NCBI GenBank assembly: GCA_012064415.1
Contig: SSNU01000089.1
Coordinates: 56,201-117,100 of the forward strand
DNA length: 60,900 bases
DNA from: Gyrodactylus bullatarudis
Taxonomy: Eukaryota; Platyhelminthes; Monogenea; Gyrodactylidea; Gyrodactylidae
Direction of reading: 5' to 3'
The translations under genes and the position numbers were made by a program. Below the pieces are notes generated by a model, which was given only the letters and a program-made list of their open reading frames with translations, did no database searches and was not told the DNA's origin. Positions 21,137 through 31,870 of the stretch are shown here, piece by piece. Numbering within the stretch: the stretch's first letter is position 1; each line of letters opens with the position of its first letter.

Positions 21137-22306
21137 CCTCTGCCAAATATGGTTAATTTAGACTTTGATTATCCGTATTCGGCAATTTGTTGCCGCTTAT
21201 CCATAATAGGCAAGAAGTCTTGCCGAATATGGATAATTTGGGGGAGGTGGCTACTAGTATATTACTTTATGATATATCATATCTACCTTACAAAGGAGAA
21301 ACTTGAAAAGGCTTGTCTCTCCATTCTTGTATACCATTATTGTCCATCAATTATTATTTACGAGTATTACGAGCAAAATATTCACGTAAATTTTCATAAA
21401 CGCCCGAGAATCCTCTTAAGTTCACAATTCAATGTTCATACTGCCTCAATTTCGAATTTTTCTATTCTTTATAAAAATCCTGGAGATGACAACATTGGTG
21501 CATGGGTCAAAGAGAAATTCTTTATTAACTTATACAAACCAAATCTATGTGCTCAGAAAAATTACTCATACAATCTTCAACTACCCTGGCCGATGTGAGC
21601 TTTTTCACTTTTTTTCCATTTCTGCTATTTATTGGAGAGTTTTGGTGTTTTTTTAGCTCACATTTTATTCTATTTATTTTTCTTCTTTTACTACTTCTTT
21701 GAGAATTTGTAAATTACTATATTCATTGACCTTCTTAAATTATATCATTTTGAAAGTGACACTACTGATGATCCTTTTAGAAATGTTCATCTAATGATTC
21801 AATATATTCTTATCCTACTATTGAATTTTGAAATATACGAGCATTTTCTATACGATAATGTTCTGGCAATAGACCAACACCAGCATGTGCAAACTTGATC
21901 TTTCCACGAAGAGATTGGTATTTCACCAGAGTTAGTATACGATTTTTATCGGTTTTGGTCAGTTCGTCTAAACGCTTATAGAATAATTCACGTGTTATCT
22001 TGAAAATAAGGAAAACAAAAATCTTCTTATGTACTCCTCAATTGAAAATTTCCAATCATATTTTAAGCAACAAGTACACGTACTTTAATCAATAATTATA
22101 ATTATTAACCATACACCCATATTCGTTTGGTATGCAAGACAAACCTTTTCAAGTTTCTCCTTTATAAGGTTTCTACATACATATCATAAAGAAATATTCT
22201 AGTAGCCACCTCCCCCAAATTAGACTTCTTGCCTATTATGGATAAGCGGCAACAAATTGCCGAATACGGATAATCAAAGTCTAAATTAACCATATTTGGC
22301 AGAGAG
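21137..22306. mobile_element. Inverted-repeat element of unknown family with PLE-A inserted
   Basis: About 210-bp arms (21137-21350 and 22100-22306, inverted) share GCCAAATATGGTTAATTTAG, GGGGGAGGTGGCTACTAG and GGAGAAACTTGAAAAGG. Each arm contains alternating-orientation variants of TTGCCGAATATGGATAAT (for example 21169-21188 and 21223-21240). The right flank continues with the related GATTATGCATAA words also seen at 8790. Between the arms sits a PLE-A fragment. The iterated word suggests binding sites for a transposase; no transposase gene is present. Confidence 0.6.
21365..21800. mobile_element. PLE-A fragment in fold-back arrangement
   Basis: Minus strand 21365-21425 encodes an N-terminal block (RGFSGVYENLREYFARN, compare SGFSDVFDKLRESYQR at 42.45 kb). 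Immediately adjacent, the plus strand 21430-21599 encodes the end of the GIY-YIG domain (TASISNFSILYKNPGDD then VKEKFFINLYKPNLCAQKN) and stops in CCGATGTGA. The 3' UTR with its stem-loop follows (21594-21670). A hammerhead remnant (CTGATGA at 21765-21771, then GAAA) has lost the stem III palindrome and stem I pairing. Confidence 0.75.
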
Positions 22307-22384
22307 TTACTGATTATGCATAAGCTGCAAGAGTTTTTGCCTATTATGCATAATCGGCAGATTAACCAAAATGGGCACAACATA

Positions 22385-23095
22385 TACTGCTATATGATCT
22401 AAAATGTTAGATTAAACTTTGTCAATAAATTTAATTTTAAGTCTTATTACTTCGGATCATAATAATAGAAATATTTTTAACCTGAAAGAGCTAAAAAGTC
22501 ATCATACATCAAATTTTTAAATATTTATTCCAGTTAATGCACAGTGAGGAACAAAATTTTTTCCTTGTTTCAAATAATTTTCACACTTAACTTGTTTTGA
22601 AAACTTATTTCATTAAATATGAAGAGAGGAAGTGAGGAACCATTGAATATAATAGAATGAATAGAAATATATTTAATTTTTTATATCAATATTTCATGAA
22701 AATGCTAGGTGTTGAGAGTAAAACGTGAGTAATAGACAAATAATTTTAACGGATATGCAGACTCTAAGTATATGATATGTTCAATATGTCATTAAAAGTA
22801 CACTTAAGACGGCCAAAAAATTTTTAGGTGGAAGAGAAGGTTTATTTTTACAGCTCTCTCTCTTCCTACCTTTCTATACGTAATATATTATCTATTCTTA
22901 CTTTTAAAAAGGTGACCCAGGGTAGTTCGTTTTTTAAAACTATATTCGTTTTCTGCAAAAACCAAAAATAAACAGGGCTTTTATTTTATTGTTTTCGGAT
23001 GATCATGTAAATCGATGATTCATAAAATTTATAAAAATCAAATTCATTTCCAAAACTCCTGTTAACATTTGTTTCTTCATATGTACAACTCAATA
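22385..23095. other. Stretch without recognised gene
   Basis: Nothing recognised; AT-rich, stop-rich in all frames. Confidence 0.4.
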
Positions 23096-23299
23096 TTAGG
23101 AATGTCAGTGTAAGTATATATTCAGTATATTTTAGCTATTTGACACTACTATCGAATTATTTTTTTTATTGAATGTTGATATTGTCGAACTTCACCATTC
23201 AAATCTTATTACATTACAATAGTTTGAGCCCTTTTATTAGATGATTTTGATGCTTGGACTTCTTTAGATAGGGGATAGGAACTAAATTGAGATCATTTC

Positions 23300-23610
23300 T
23301 GTTCTAAATCTGATAGTTGTCTTTCGATGAAATGAATGATTTGTAACCGTCCACTCAATTTTTCTCGTTTTCCTCTCGCTGTTGGGCGGCCTTTTCCTCT
23401 TCTTTTATCACTAATTACAAGTTTACTTATAATTTGATTATTGAATACAATCGACTTCTCGTTTGTTTCACATTTTCCAATTCTGTAATTGTTGCCTGGG
23501 CAGTGCATCGAACAAAAATTTGTTAAATATCGACTGTTGTCAAATTCTCATTAATTTCATTTTGATCACTAAGCGAGATCAGTTGTATCCTTGCACTTTT
23601 GGGAGCATAT
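23300..23610 (-). pseudogene. PLE-B protein C-terminal fragment
   Basis: Minus-strand reading NEINENLTTVD, then (frameshifted) TAQATITELENV, then GKCETNEKSIVFNNQIISKL and SGRLQIIHFIERQ. These parallel INETLAKADN, TAPAPITELAKC and SGQLQIHNFLKRQ in the copy ending at 24741, so the linker and basic tail of the same protein family are present. The endonuclease domain is missing. Confidence 0.75.
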
Positions 23611-23880
23611 ATAAACGGCTGATTGCGGCACCCTTTTTCGCATTGAATTGGATTCATCAGATGTAATTATTCCTTTTTCTTCAAGACACGCTATTTTTTT
23701 GATCGCAGCATTTTTAAATCCTTTTATCCGGTTCTCTGCTTGGTAGGCATCAGTTTTTTAATGACTGAAAAGGGATATTTTTCACTGATATAGGAAATAT
23801 ACGTAAAAAATCAAAACTGGTTTAAAAATTCATAAAATGTCTTAATTATCATTTTAAAATTATTAATTAAAAATTCGTAC

Positions 23881-24741
23881 AGGAAGAGAGGAAGAAACCA
23901 ACCTTTGTATCTGGTACTTCCTTTCAAAGGAGATGCAAGCAAGGCTATTTTGAACAACAAACTGTCGAATATAACTAAGCGAACATTTCCAGGTAGGAAG
24001 CTCGAACTCATCCAAAGGACGTCCAAACTAATCAACGGCCGCAATAAAGATCAAATCCCAAAGCTGAAAAAGAAAGGGGTTATTTACCACTTCAAATGCT
24101 CATGTGGATCTTCATATGTTGGACAAACGACCCGATCACTTGGAGAGAGAGTAATAGAACACCTCAGGCCAAAACATAACAGTGCAGTTCAACACCATCT
24201 AGAGGCAACAGGTCACTCCGCAGATACGTCGAACTTCAAAATCTTATACCAGGTCAATCCAACAGAATCGAGCAAGACCAGACAAGCAAATTTGGGCTGC
24301 GCTGAGAGCCATTTCATCATCAAGCTCAAACCAAACCTATGTGTCCACAAGGAACTTGCAAATAAATTAGGATTCAAAGGTCGTGATGTCCACATCAAGA
24401 GCAAGCAGATTGCCAAGATCGGAAGAATTCTAAGGCTAGATGTTGGAACTCCTACTCAAAGCTCTACACAAATTGAGACAGAAAAAGAAACTGAAATTAA
24501 TGAGACGTTAGCTAAAGCTGATAATCTTCTCTCTCAAATCCAGTGTACAGCCCCAGCACCTATTACAGAATTGGCAAAATGTGAAATCAGTGAGAAGTCA
24601 ACAATAGTTGATAATCAAATTACCAGTCAACCTGTAATTAGTGATAAAAGAGAAAGGAAAAACTGCTCAACAACCAAAAGAAAACGAAAAAGGTACAGTG
24701 GGCAGTTACAAATTCACAACTTTCTCAAAAGGCAAAAGTAA
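23881..24741 (+). CDS. PLE-B GIY-YIG endonuclease region (5'-truncated ORF)
   Basis: Open from 23881 to a TAA at 24739-24741. Residues roughly 60-150 form a GIY-YIG nuclease: VIYHFKCSCGSSYVGQTTRS with LGERVIEH, ending with FIIKLKPNLCVHKE. This domain nicks target DNA for Penelope retrotransposition. The RT core that should precede it is absent. After it comes a linker of about 110 residues rich in Glu, Lys and Thr, then a strongly basic tail (KRKRKR) and QLQIHNFLKRQK at the end. QLQIHNFL fits the Qxx(I)xxF(L) spacing of PIP-type PCNA-binding motifs. The first ATG is at 23905, but it lies inside the coding match, so it is not a real start. Confidence 0.8.
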   Translation, partial: RKRGRNQPLYLVLPFKGDASKAILNNKLSNITKRTFPGRKLELIQRTSKLINGRNKDQIPKLKKKGVIYHFKCSCGSSYVGQTTRSLGERVIEHLRPKHNSAVQHHLEATGHSADTSNFKILYQVNPTESSKTRQANLGCAESHFIIKLKPNLCVHKELANKLGFKGRDVHIKSKQIAKIGRILRLDVGTPTQSSTQIETEKETEINETLAKADNLLSQIQCTAPAPITELAKCEISEKSTIVDNQITSQPVISDKRERKNCSTTKRKRKRYSGQLQIHNFLKRQK

Positions 24742-24950
24742 TTAGCAAATCAAGAGATGAATTTCACAGCAAGCTCTCCACACTTCTGAAGGAAGTTGCG
24801 AAGCCAAAATGAACCAATGGAAGGTCCCAAATAGAGCATTGTAATAGTATTTATATGTTAACCGGGGTAGAGTCTGAAGAGACCCGGCGAAATACAGCGT
24901 TTATCACTCAAATTTACGCTTGTTGTTCTCTAAACTTCCTCATGAGTTTA
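24742..24950 (+). mobile_element. PLE-B 3' UTR with hammerhead
   Basis: Follows the coding fragment directly. Contains the ribozyme at 24870-24909 and downstream TTACGCTTGTTGTTCTCTAA, matching 4817-4850. The end of the element is not marked by a clear duplication. Confidence 0.65.
24870..24909 (+). ncRNA. Hammerhead ribozyme in PLE-B 3' UTR (intact core)
   Basis: Stem I GAGT (24870-24873), core CTGAAGA (24874-24880), stem II GACCCGGC, core GAAA (24889-24892), stem III TACA-GCG-TTTA with one mismatch, cleavage base C24905, return strand ACTC (24906-24909). Relative to 4776-4817, an A-U stem I pair is replaced by G-C on both sides. Confidence 0.75.
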
Positions 24951-26340
24951 GAATCTAACAATAATATTCTTGATGAGGTTCGACAATATTATCGTACAAA
25001 TTAAAAAATTAATTATCAAAAAAAGTAACTTAAAATTATAACTAATATATAGCCCAATGTTTCATTCATATCAATTTTCTTAATCCCCATTTTTTGAGGT
25101 AGAGAGATGATTTTCAGGCTAAACTAAAGATGAGCATAACACCACATAACCGTTAATATATCCCTTGTAAGAAGTTATGTAATATAAAAATATAATATAA
25201 TTAATTAATAATTTCAATTAAAAGCATTAAATACTCACAAAAATTAATTTATTGACAACATGAATTTCAAAATTTTAGAAATTATTCAACAATAATTCCT
25301 GGATCAAGATCAATGTTCATCTGAATACTTGAAGACTAGCCAGTTTTAATCCACAGGTATATATGATCATCGAATATCAATAAAATTCCATTTAATACTC
25401 CAATATATGACTAAGTTCTGTCATTGAATCAAATTTTTGAAAATGCTTCATGTGTAAACAAACATACATTTTTATTCGTTTTTCTTGTGAGAAGTTTATG
25501 CAAGATTTTTTCCTGAAATCCTATGAAATGTTTCCATTACTGACCATTAGATGGAAATATTGAGTTTTTTTGTAGTTAATTTCATTTTCATATTCATGGA
25601 AAAGTTTAAATTGAAATTTTGTGAATTTTCAGAAAGCGGGTAAGTTAACGATTAATTTGCTTTTGAACTAATTCATTTATGTAGAAACCCGATGTAAGCC
25701 ATATAGCTATAAAATATTTTCTACAATATTGATGTTTAAATCGCTGATAGATTTTCTCTTATCGATCTAGTTAACTTCCGAGTTTGTGGATGGGAAAAAT
25801 ATTTTTGCATATATAAATATTATTATTCCCAGAAAATTCGAGTTTGAGGCTCAACTTATTTAAAAAAGTATTCATACTTCTACAAAACCAAAACCATTCG
25901 GCGTAATAGTTTTTGTTCTGACCATATAATCAAAACTATTTATTAAGCTTCCAGAAATATACTTCAAAAATTCATTAGCATTCTTATGCATATGAATTTT
26001 GGATTACAAAACTATTTTACTCTCATTATTTAGAACTAATCTGAATTCATTTTAGGAATAATGTCTTCAACTTTCTGGTAAATTTTGTTGATTTTCTGGT
26101 GAGTGTTTTATTTCAAGAAGCAAAGATAAACTTCTTTATTAATGAAAGGAAGATAATAATGTATGAGTACTCATTATTAATCAAAATAAACAATAAGATA
26201 GCGGAAAAGTAAAATTTAAAAAACACACTTTTATCTTGAACTGTTTAGAAATCCATCAGAGTATGTTTTTAGTATATCCTATCATATAATTTATCTGAAA
26301 AAAAACTATAAAGATAGCCTCATTGAAATTAGTAAATAGA
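24951..26340. other. Non-coding stretch with two putative micro-exons
   Basis: Candidate splice units at 25633-25639 (GAATTTTCAG before, GTAAGT after) and 26056-26077 (TTCATTTTAG before, GTAAAT after). Otherwise AT-rich with no recognised feature. Confidence 0.35.
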
Positions 26341-26605
26341 TTGGTAGATAAAAAAAAGTTTTCACTCAAAATTCCCTTTTATCTTAGCTTTATAATATAC
26401 TAAAAAGAAACACAACAGTCGAAGGAGAAAAAAATTACTATTAAATCATATGGAAAGTTATATTAACAAAATATAAATTAAAAAATACAAATTTACGTTT
26501 ATTCCAAACGACTAAATAAATTTCTCAGATACATTTTGGGAATTTTCCCTGGCACAAAACAACATTTAAACATCTTTTCATCATAAACTTTTACAGATCC
26601 CTTAG

Positions 26606-26656
26606 GAAGTTGAAGATAAAGAAGTGGACAACAAAATTGATGAATTTACTCTCAAG
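26606..26656 (+). CDS. Putative 51-base exon (EVEDKEVDNKIDEFTLK)
   Basis: Begins after TTACAGATCCCTTAG (either AG could be the acceptor; the second gives an open in-frame exon of 17 codons) and ends CTCAAG before GTACAA. Acidic, like the 19325 segment. It lies inside the left part of the integrase element, which weakens the case for a host exon; an alternative is a 5' exon of the integrase gene. Confidence 0.25.
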
Positions 26657-27393
26657 GTACAATTTATATTATTTTGTATTTACCTATTAATTAGAATTGA
26701 TTTTCAGAGAGGGATTTTAAATTAATTGTAAATTTTTGGATTAAACCTTTTTACAATCCTGATTTTATGTTTGATTTCAATCCTATTTCACCAGGATTTT
26801 TGTAATCAGGCCTTAAGAGTATTCTTCCTATAAAAATACATTAAATACTTTGTGGCCTAACCCTTCACAAATGACCAATTAAAACTTGCCAACACTTTCT
26901 TTTTAGTTTTGATTTCATTTGTTTCATTAAAATATCAAAGATGTCTCAGAATGACGACGTTAGAGCTAAAAAAATTTTCATGATTACTTGGAGCAAACAA
27001 CTGGAAATTCTCTTATCTCCGAAATTGAATATTCTTCCTTAATAAGTAGTATCATGTTCTCACGAAACACTGAAACAAAAAAATTATCAAGTGATTATTA
27101 CCTCTTAAAGCGATATGATGTGCTGATTGTTGATAGAAGAGAATGGCTTATCTCAGCTAGTGATAAAGATAGCGGAAAATTACTCAAATTCGTACATCAG
27201 AATGAAGTTTTTAATATTATCAAGACTGCTCATTCAAAATTATTACATGCAGGTCGAGATAGAATGAATTCTGAACTTAGAGAGAAATACAAGAATATAA
27301 CAGTAAAACAAATACAGAAGTTCATTGACTTATGCATCATCTGTCAACAAAATCATTCTTGTAAATCCTCTAAAATTGTAACAAATCCAATTA

Positions 27394-28644
27394 TTAGGTT
27401 GTGCGATAAGAAATGAGAATCCTACTTTATCGAAATTTTTCTCCATCGAAACTTTTGTAAATTCAAACAAATTTGGTATCATTAGAAAGCTTATTTTCTC
27501 CTCTTTTTGTTTATGTATATTTATTATTTCAAAATTTAAAAATAATGGATATTATTGATAAATTTGATAAGAAAGATTTTTGTAAAATTATCGCATATGA
27601 GTTTTTCTTGGGAACCGGGCCCTCAGAGACCTTCCAAAAGCTCAAATCTGTTTTTGGCAATAAAATTAAACGTTCCACAGCATTCCGGTGGCACTCAGCA
27701 TTCAAAGATGGAAAAATGAATTTTGATGATGAAGAGAGGTCAGGTCGACCTTCCGAGATCAACCACGATGAAATCATTGCAGCTATCCGAACAAACTGCC
27801 ATTCATCTTCAAGAGTGATTTCGGCCGAGTCGAATGTGTCTCATAACTCAGTTTGTCTTGATCTGCGTGAAGAGAATTTTGTGAATTCTTTTGATGAGTT
27901 TGTTCCTCACGAATTGAATGAGTCACAAAAGAAACGGAGAGTTGATGCTGTCAAGAGACTGCTTCACAGAATTCAGTACGACAACTTCTTAAAGAACATT
28001 GTTACTACTGATGAAAAATGGATTTACCTCAGTGATCAGAGCCGTAAAAGATCATGGAAGAAAGTGGGAGAGCACATCACACAGCCCATCAAAAATCGTT
28101 TTGCCAAAAAGGTCATGTTAACGGTATTTTGGACCATGAAAGGCATTGTTCATTACGAGCTGTTAGATTATGGCAAAACAGTTAATGCTGAGAGATATTT
28201 GTCATATTTGAAAGAGATGGTGATCAAACTTCGCCAAAATTACCCAAGATTTGGTAGAGTTACTTTTCTCCAGGACAACGCAAGACCTCATCTGGGTAAA
28301 GAGGTTAAAAAATTTTTGAAGAGGAAAACTTTGATGTTTTGGATCATCCACCTTATAGCCCTGATCTTGCTCCATCTGATTATCACCTTTTTAGATCTCT
28401 TGAACACTTTCTTAAAGGCAAAACATTCAAAACAAAAGAGGAGGTAAAAAATGGACTTGATGGCTTTTTCAGCTCAAAATCTGAAGAATTTTTCGCTGAT
28501 GGTATCAGACAACTTCCTATTCGTTGGGAGAAATGTGTTAATTCGTCAGGAAATTATTTTCATTGATATCCTATATATATTTAAAAAGATTTTTCAATAT
28601 ATGTATTTTTTATATTTAGTCCCATTACTTATCGCACAACCTAA
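27394..28644 (+). mobile_element. mariner transposon inserted in the integrase gene
   Basis: TIRs TTAGGTTGTGCGATAAG (27394) and complement (ending 28644), flanked by duplicated TA (27392-27393 and 28645-28646). Removing the element plus one TA restores the integrase reading frame perfectly, so the insertion postdates an intact local frame. Length 1251 bp is typical for mariner. Confidence 0.9.
27545..28566 (+). pseudogene. mariner transposase, one frameshift from intact
   Basis: ATG at 27545 (MDIIDKFDKKDFCKII), helix-turn-helix region with TAFRWHSAFKDG and ERSGRPSE, FVPHELNESQ (the WVPHEL equivalent, W to F), then the DD34D triad: VTTDEKWIYL, FLQDNARPH and, after a one-base loss near 28318, HPPYSPDLAPSDYHLF. 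C-terminus ends CVNSSGNYFH at 28566. Length matches the usual 340-350 residues. Cut-and-paste transposition at TA sites would be its function. Confidence 0.9.
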
Positions 28645-29527
28645 TATATCAGAAGAATACAACTCAAGATCTCAAGTAGACCTGATAGACTTCCAATCAA
28701 ATCCTGATCAAGATTATAAATATATTTTGGTATACCAAGATCATTTAACCAAATATGTTCAAATTTATCCTCTAATAAACAAAAAGGCTTCATCTGTTTG
28801 TTCAGTGTTAGTTAGGATATTTGCATCGTTTGGAGCTCCGAGAATCCTACAGAGCGATAATGGCAGAGAGTTCGTAAATAGTCTCATCAATTCATTAGTG
28901 GAATTATTTCCTAATTTAAAGATTGTTCATGGCTCCCCTAGGCACAGTCAAAGTCAGGGAAGTGTCGAAAGGGCAAACCAAGATATTCAACGTATGCTTA
29001 GCGCATGGATGAAGGAAAATAATACAAACAGATGAAGCGAGGGACTCATATTTGTTCAAATTGCTAAAAATAATGCGCTCCATTCAGGAATTAAGACAAC
29101 TCCATTCAAGGCTGTGTTTGGTAAAAGTATCAATTTTGACTTTTCTCATCAAAAATGCATAAACGACGAAAGAAGTTGCTATCTTCAGCCTATTCCCACA
29201 GAGGACAAATTACATATGAACCTGAATTCGAAGACTTTGATATGAATGAATATTTAGATGAGAAAAACCAAACTTTTACTGAACAGCGAAAAAGCTGCCT
29301 AAAAAATCTCATCGTTCAGAAAGATAGAATGCTAAGTGATTCTAAAAAACGACTTCCATTGCTGAAGATTGGAGAAAATATCAGAGTTAAAATATCTGAA
29401 TTCGATCGAGCACGAGGGGATCCTGGATATACCATTGGTGTTGTCATGGAAACTGAAGATAATTGTACCTTCAAAATCGGGACAAAAAGTGGCATCGCTT
29501 TGAGAAAGAATTCAAAAGATAAACTAA

Positions 29528-29716
29528 TTTCGTACTGGCTCAAAACGTATACTAGTTTATTTATAAACATACTGATTCAAAGGTTATACTGAAATTAATC
29601 AGTACGAAATCAGTATAACCCTTGAGAAACTATTTATTCAAAGGATATACTGATTTCGTACTGGCTCAAAACTTATACTAGTTTATTTATAAATATACTG
29701 ATTCAAAGATTATACT
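29528..29716. repeat. Local duplication of a 65-bp segment with an inverted piece between
   Basis: ATTTCGTACTGGCTCAAAAC to GGTTATACT (29528-29590) recurs at 29651-29716 in direct orientation. Between them ATCAGTACGAAATCAGTATA is in inverted relation. It overlaps the end of the integrase frame, so the last residues after 29540 are probably not ancestral. Confidence 0.65.
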
Positions 29717-29866
29717 GTAACATATATAATATTTATTTTCTGTTAATATAACTTTCCATATGATTTAATATAAATTTTTTTTCTCTTTTGTGTGTTTCAT
29801 ATTTTTAGCATATTATATAGCTGAGAAAAAGGGAATTTTGAGTGAAAACTTTTTTTTATCGACCAC

Positions 29867-30363
29867 TATATATTCTTGCAACTAATTTCAAGCTTAATTT
29901 CGGAATTCCAACTAAACTAAATATTCCATGATAGCTGTTACACATACAAAGTACCCGTGAATTCTTTAATTTTTATGATTTACTTCTGAATTTTCATACA
30001 TATATTACCTAGTAGTTTAAGACCATTTCCTGATTATTTAAGATTTTAGCTAAGAATTGTTTGGGATCTATGATTCTAAATTACTTGGTCAGTTCCGAAA
30101 AACCTTTTGATTGTTACATGCATGGAAATTTAGTAAACAATAATCTTTTGAAAATGAACATTTTTTCTATTCTCATTACACTCTTAGACAAAAAACAGAG
30201 ATCGCTGATTTTATAGGTAAGCAATATTATCCAGCTTCAAAGATATTATTTGTTATTATTATTCTATTTATAATATTCTTCCAAGATAATTGAGAATATT
30301 TTATTTGATAGCTAATGAAGCCGTGAGAAATTCATTCTTATCAGCTTTGTTTTGATATCAAAA
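29867..30363. other. Stretch with one putative exon only
   Basis: CATTACACTCTTAG precedes 30188 and GTAAGC follows 30216; the 29-base segment is open in one frame (QKTEIADFI). Otherwise nothing recognised. Confidence 0.3.
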
Positions 30364-30365
30364 TA

Positions 30366-31789
30366 CAGGTGAAGTACCCTGTTTCTTGCCCACTCTGCTC
30401 GATTCATCACACTCAACCCAGTTTTATATTAAAAGTTAAAATAATCTGAACCAATGAAAGGGTATGAAAATATTGACCAATAGAATTGTGGGAAAGACTT
30501 TTCAAAATTCAATGCAATAATTTCACTCTCTGAGCCTGTATAACTAACCTAAAAGATAACTAATCGTAAAATAACTATTTATAATAAATCTTTAGAATAA
30601 ATCTCTCATCAGATAAATAGGTTTTTTTTGTTAATTATCTTATCTCTAGGATTTTTTCAGACTTGATCCTACACCGATTTTTTATTCTGATTATAATAAA
30701 GCATTATAAAGATTATAAAGAGCCTTTGAAAATTTCAAATTGAATCCACAGTCTGACTAAGCGAATATATAATGTATAGTAAATTTAATTTTCATTAACT
30801 CTAATTTCAGCTATTTTTATGAACAATTCATATTCATGCAAGAATAATAGGGAATGTATTCCATTGATATAAGGTGACTTTAACACCCCCATTACCTATA
30901 AGCTCAAGGGAATTTCAACCCAAGTGGGGGTGAAACAAACTGCTAAATGCCTTTACAGGGTTAATAATTACATATCAATGTACAGCTATAGAATCTCAAG
31001 CATACGTTGAACTAAGAGACCCCCAAGCATTGTATATAAAGACCCCTAGTATGTTAAATGAAGAAGAGAATACACCAAATACAAAAATTTAAAATGGGGC
31101 GGGAAGAGAACCATCAAGTCAAGTTAACTTAAATGAAATAGATTTTTAAATTTAATTTTCTGATATTTAACATGAAAAACTACACGAACAGTGAAAAGTA
31201 TCAAATTCCTAGCAGTTTGTTTCACCCCCACTTGGGTTGAAATTCCCTTGAGCTTATAGGTAATGGGGGTGTTAAAGTCACCTTATATCAATGGAATACA
31301 TTCCCTATTATTCTTGCATGAATATGAATTGTTCATAAAAATAGCTGAAATTAGAGTTAATGAAAATTAAATTTACTATACATTATATATTCGCTTAGTC
31401 AGACTGTGGATTCAATTTGAAATTTTCAAAGGCTCTTTATAATCTTTATAATGCTTTATTATAATCATAATAAAAAATCGGTGTAGGATCGAGTCTGAAA
31501 AAATCCTAGAGATAAGATAATTAACAAAAAAAACCTATTTATCTGATGAGAGATTTATTCTAAAGATTTATTATAAATAGTTATTTTACGATTAGTTATC
31601 TTTTAGGTTAGTTATACAGGCTCAGAGAGTGAAATTATTGCATTGAATTTTGAAAAGTCTTTCCCACAATTCTATTGGTCAATATTTTCATACCCTTTCA
31701 TTGGTTCAGATTATTTTAACTTTTAATATAAAACTGGGTTGAGTGTGATGAATCGAGCAGAGTGGGCAAGAAACAGGGTACTTCACCTG
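30366..31789. mobile_element. Large fold-back element with 580-bp arms
   Basis: Arms 30366-30945 and 31210-31789 are equal in length and nearly identical in inverted orientation; the spacer is 264 bases. Ends are CAGGTGAAGTACCCTGTTTC and complement, flanked by TA (30364-30365 and 31790-31791), consistent with a Tc1/mariner-type target. No transposase frame in arms or spacer, so it would be non-autonomous. The palindrome should extrude or form a long RNA hairpin if transcribed. Confidence 0.85.
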
Positions 31790-31870
31790 TATTAGATTAG
31801 AATTCCTCAAAATATCTTGTTTTAATTTTATTCTGTCTCACTGAATGACTTTTTTATATGCATTACTATA

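Larger units (their letters stand above)
26941..29592 (+). pseudogene. KRBA2-like integrase gene, interrupted by mariner and mutations
   Basis: ATG at 26941 (MSQNDDVRAKKIF), one-base frameshift near 26978, then YYLLKRYDVLIVD and an HHCC zinc-binding domain (H in TAHSKLLHAGRDRM; C in DLCIICQQ). The frame is cut at 27393 by the mariner and resumes exactly at 28645 (NPII joins SEEY). The rve catalytic core follows: SQVDLIDFQS (first Asp), LQSDNGREF (second Asp), GSVERANQD (Glu), with 36 residues between the last two. A TGA replaces Trp after NNTNR (29034), and another frameshift precedes a C-terminal domain with LKIGENIRVKISEFDRARGD and FKIGTKSG. Such integrases cut and join DNA ends; this copy is dead. 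Confidence 0.8.
26341..29866 (+). mobile_element. DNA-transposon-like element carrying a retroviral-type integrase
   Basis: Inverted termini of about 140 bp: 26341-26480 (GATAAAAAAAAGTTTTCACT, then AAATCATATGGAAAGTTATA) and the complement at 29729-29866. The right terminus reads GTGGTCGATAAAAAAAAG outward-in, close to the GTGGTCGACAAAAAAAG end of the Tc1 element at 31871, and is followed by TA. Inside is a KRBA2-like integrase gene, itself split by a mariner. The left terminus has lost the exact GTGGTC. Either a composite element or an integrase element nested in Tc1-type ends. Confidence 0.65.

Noticed and set aside
27529..27777. Minus-strand frames opposite the mariner, PLE-B and integrase genes
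   Set aside because: Shadows of the plus-strand coding sequences.
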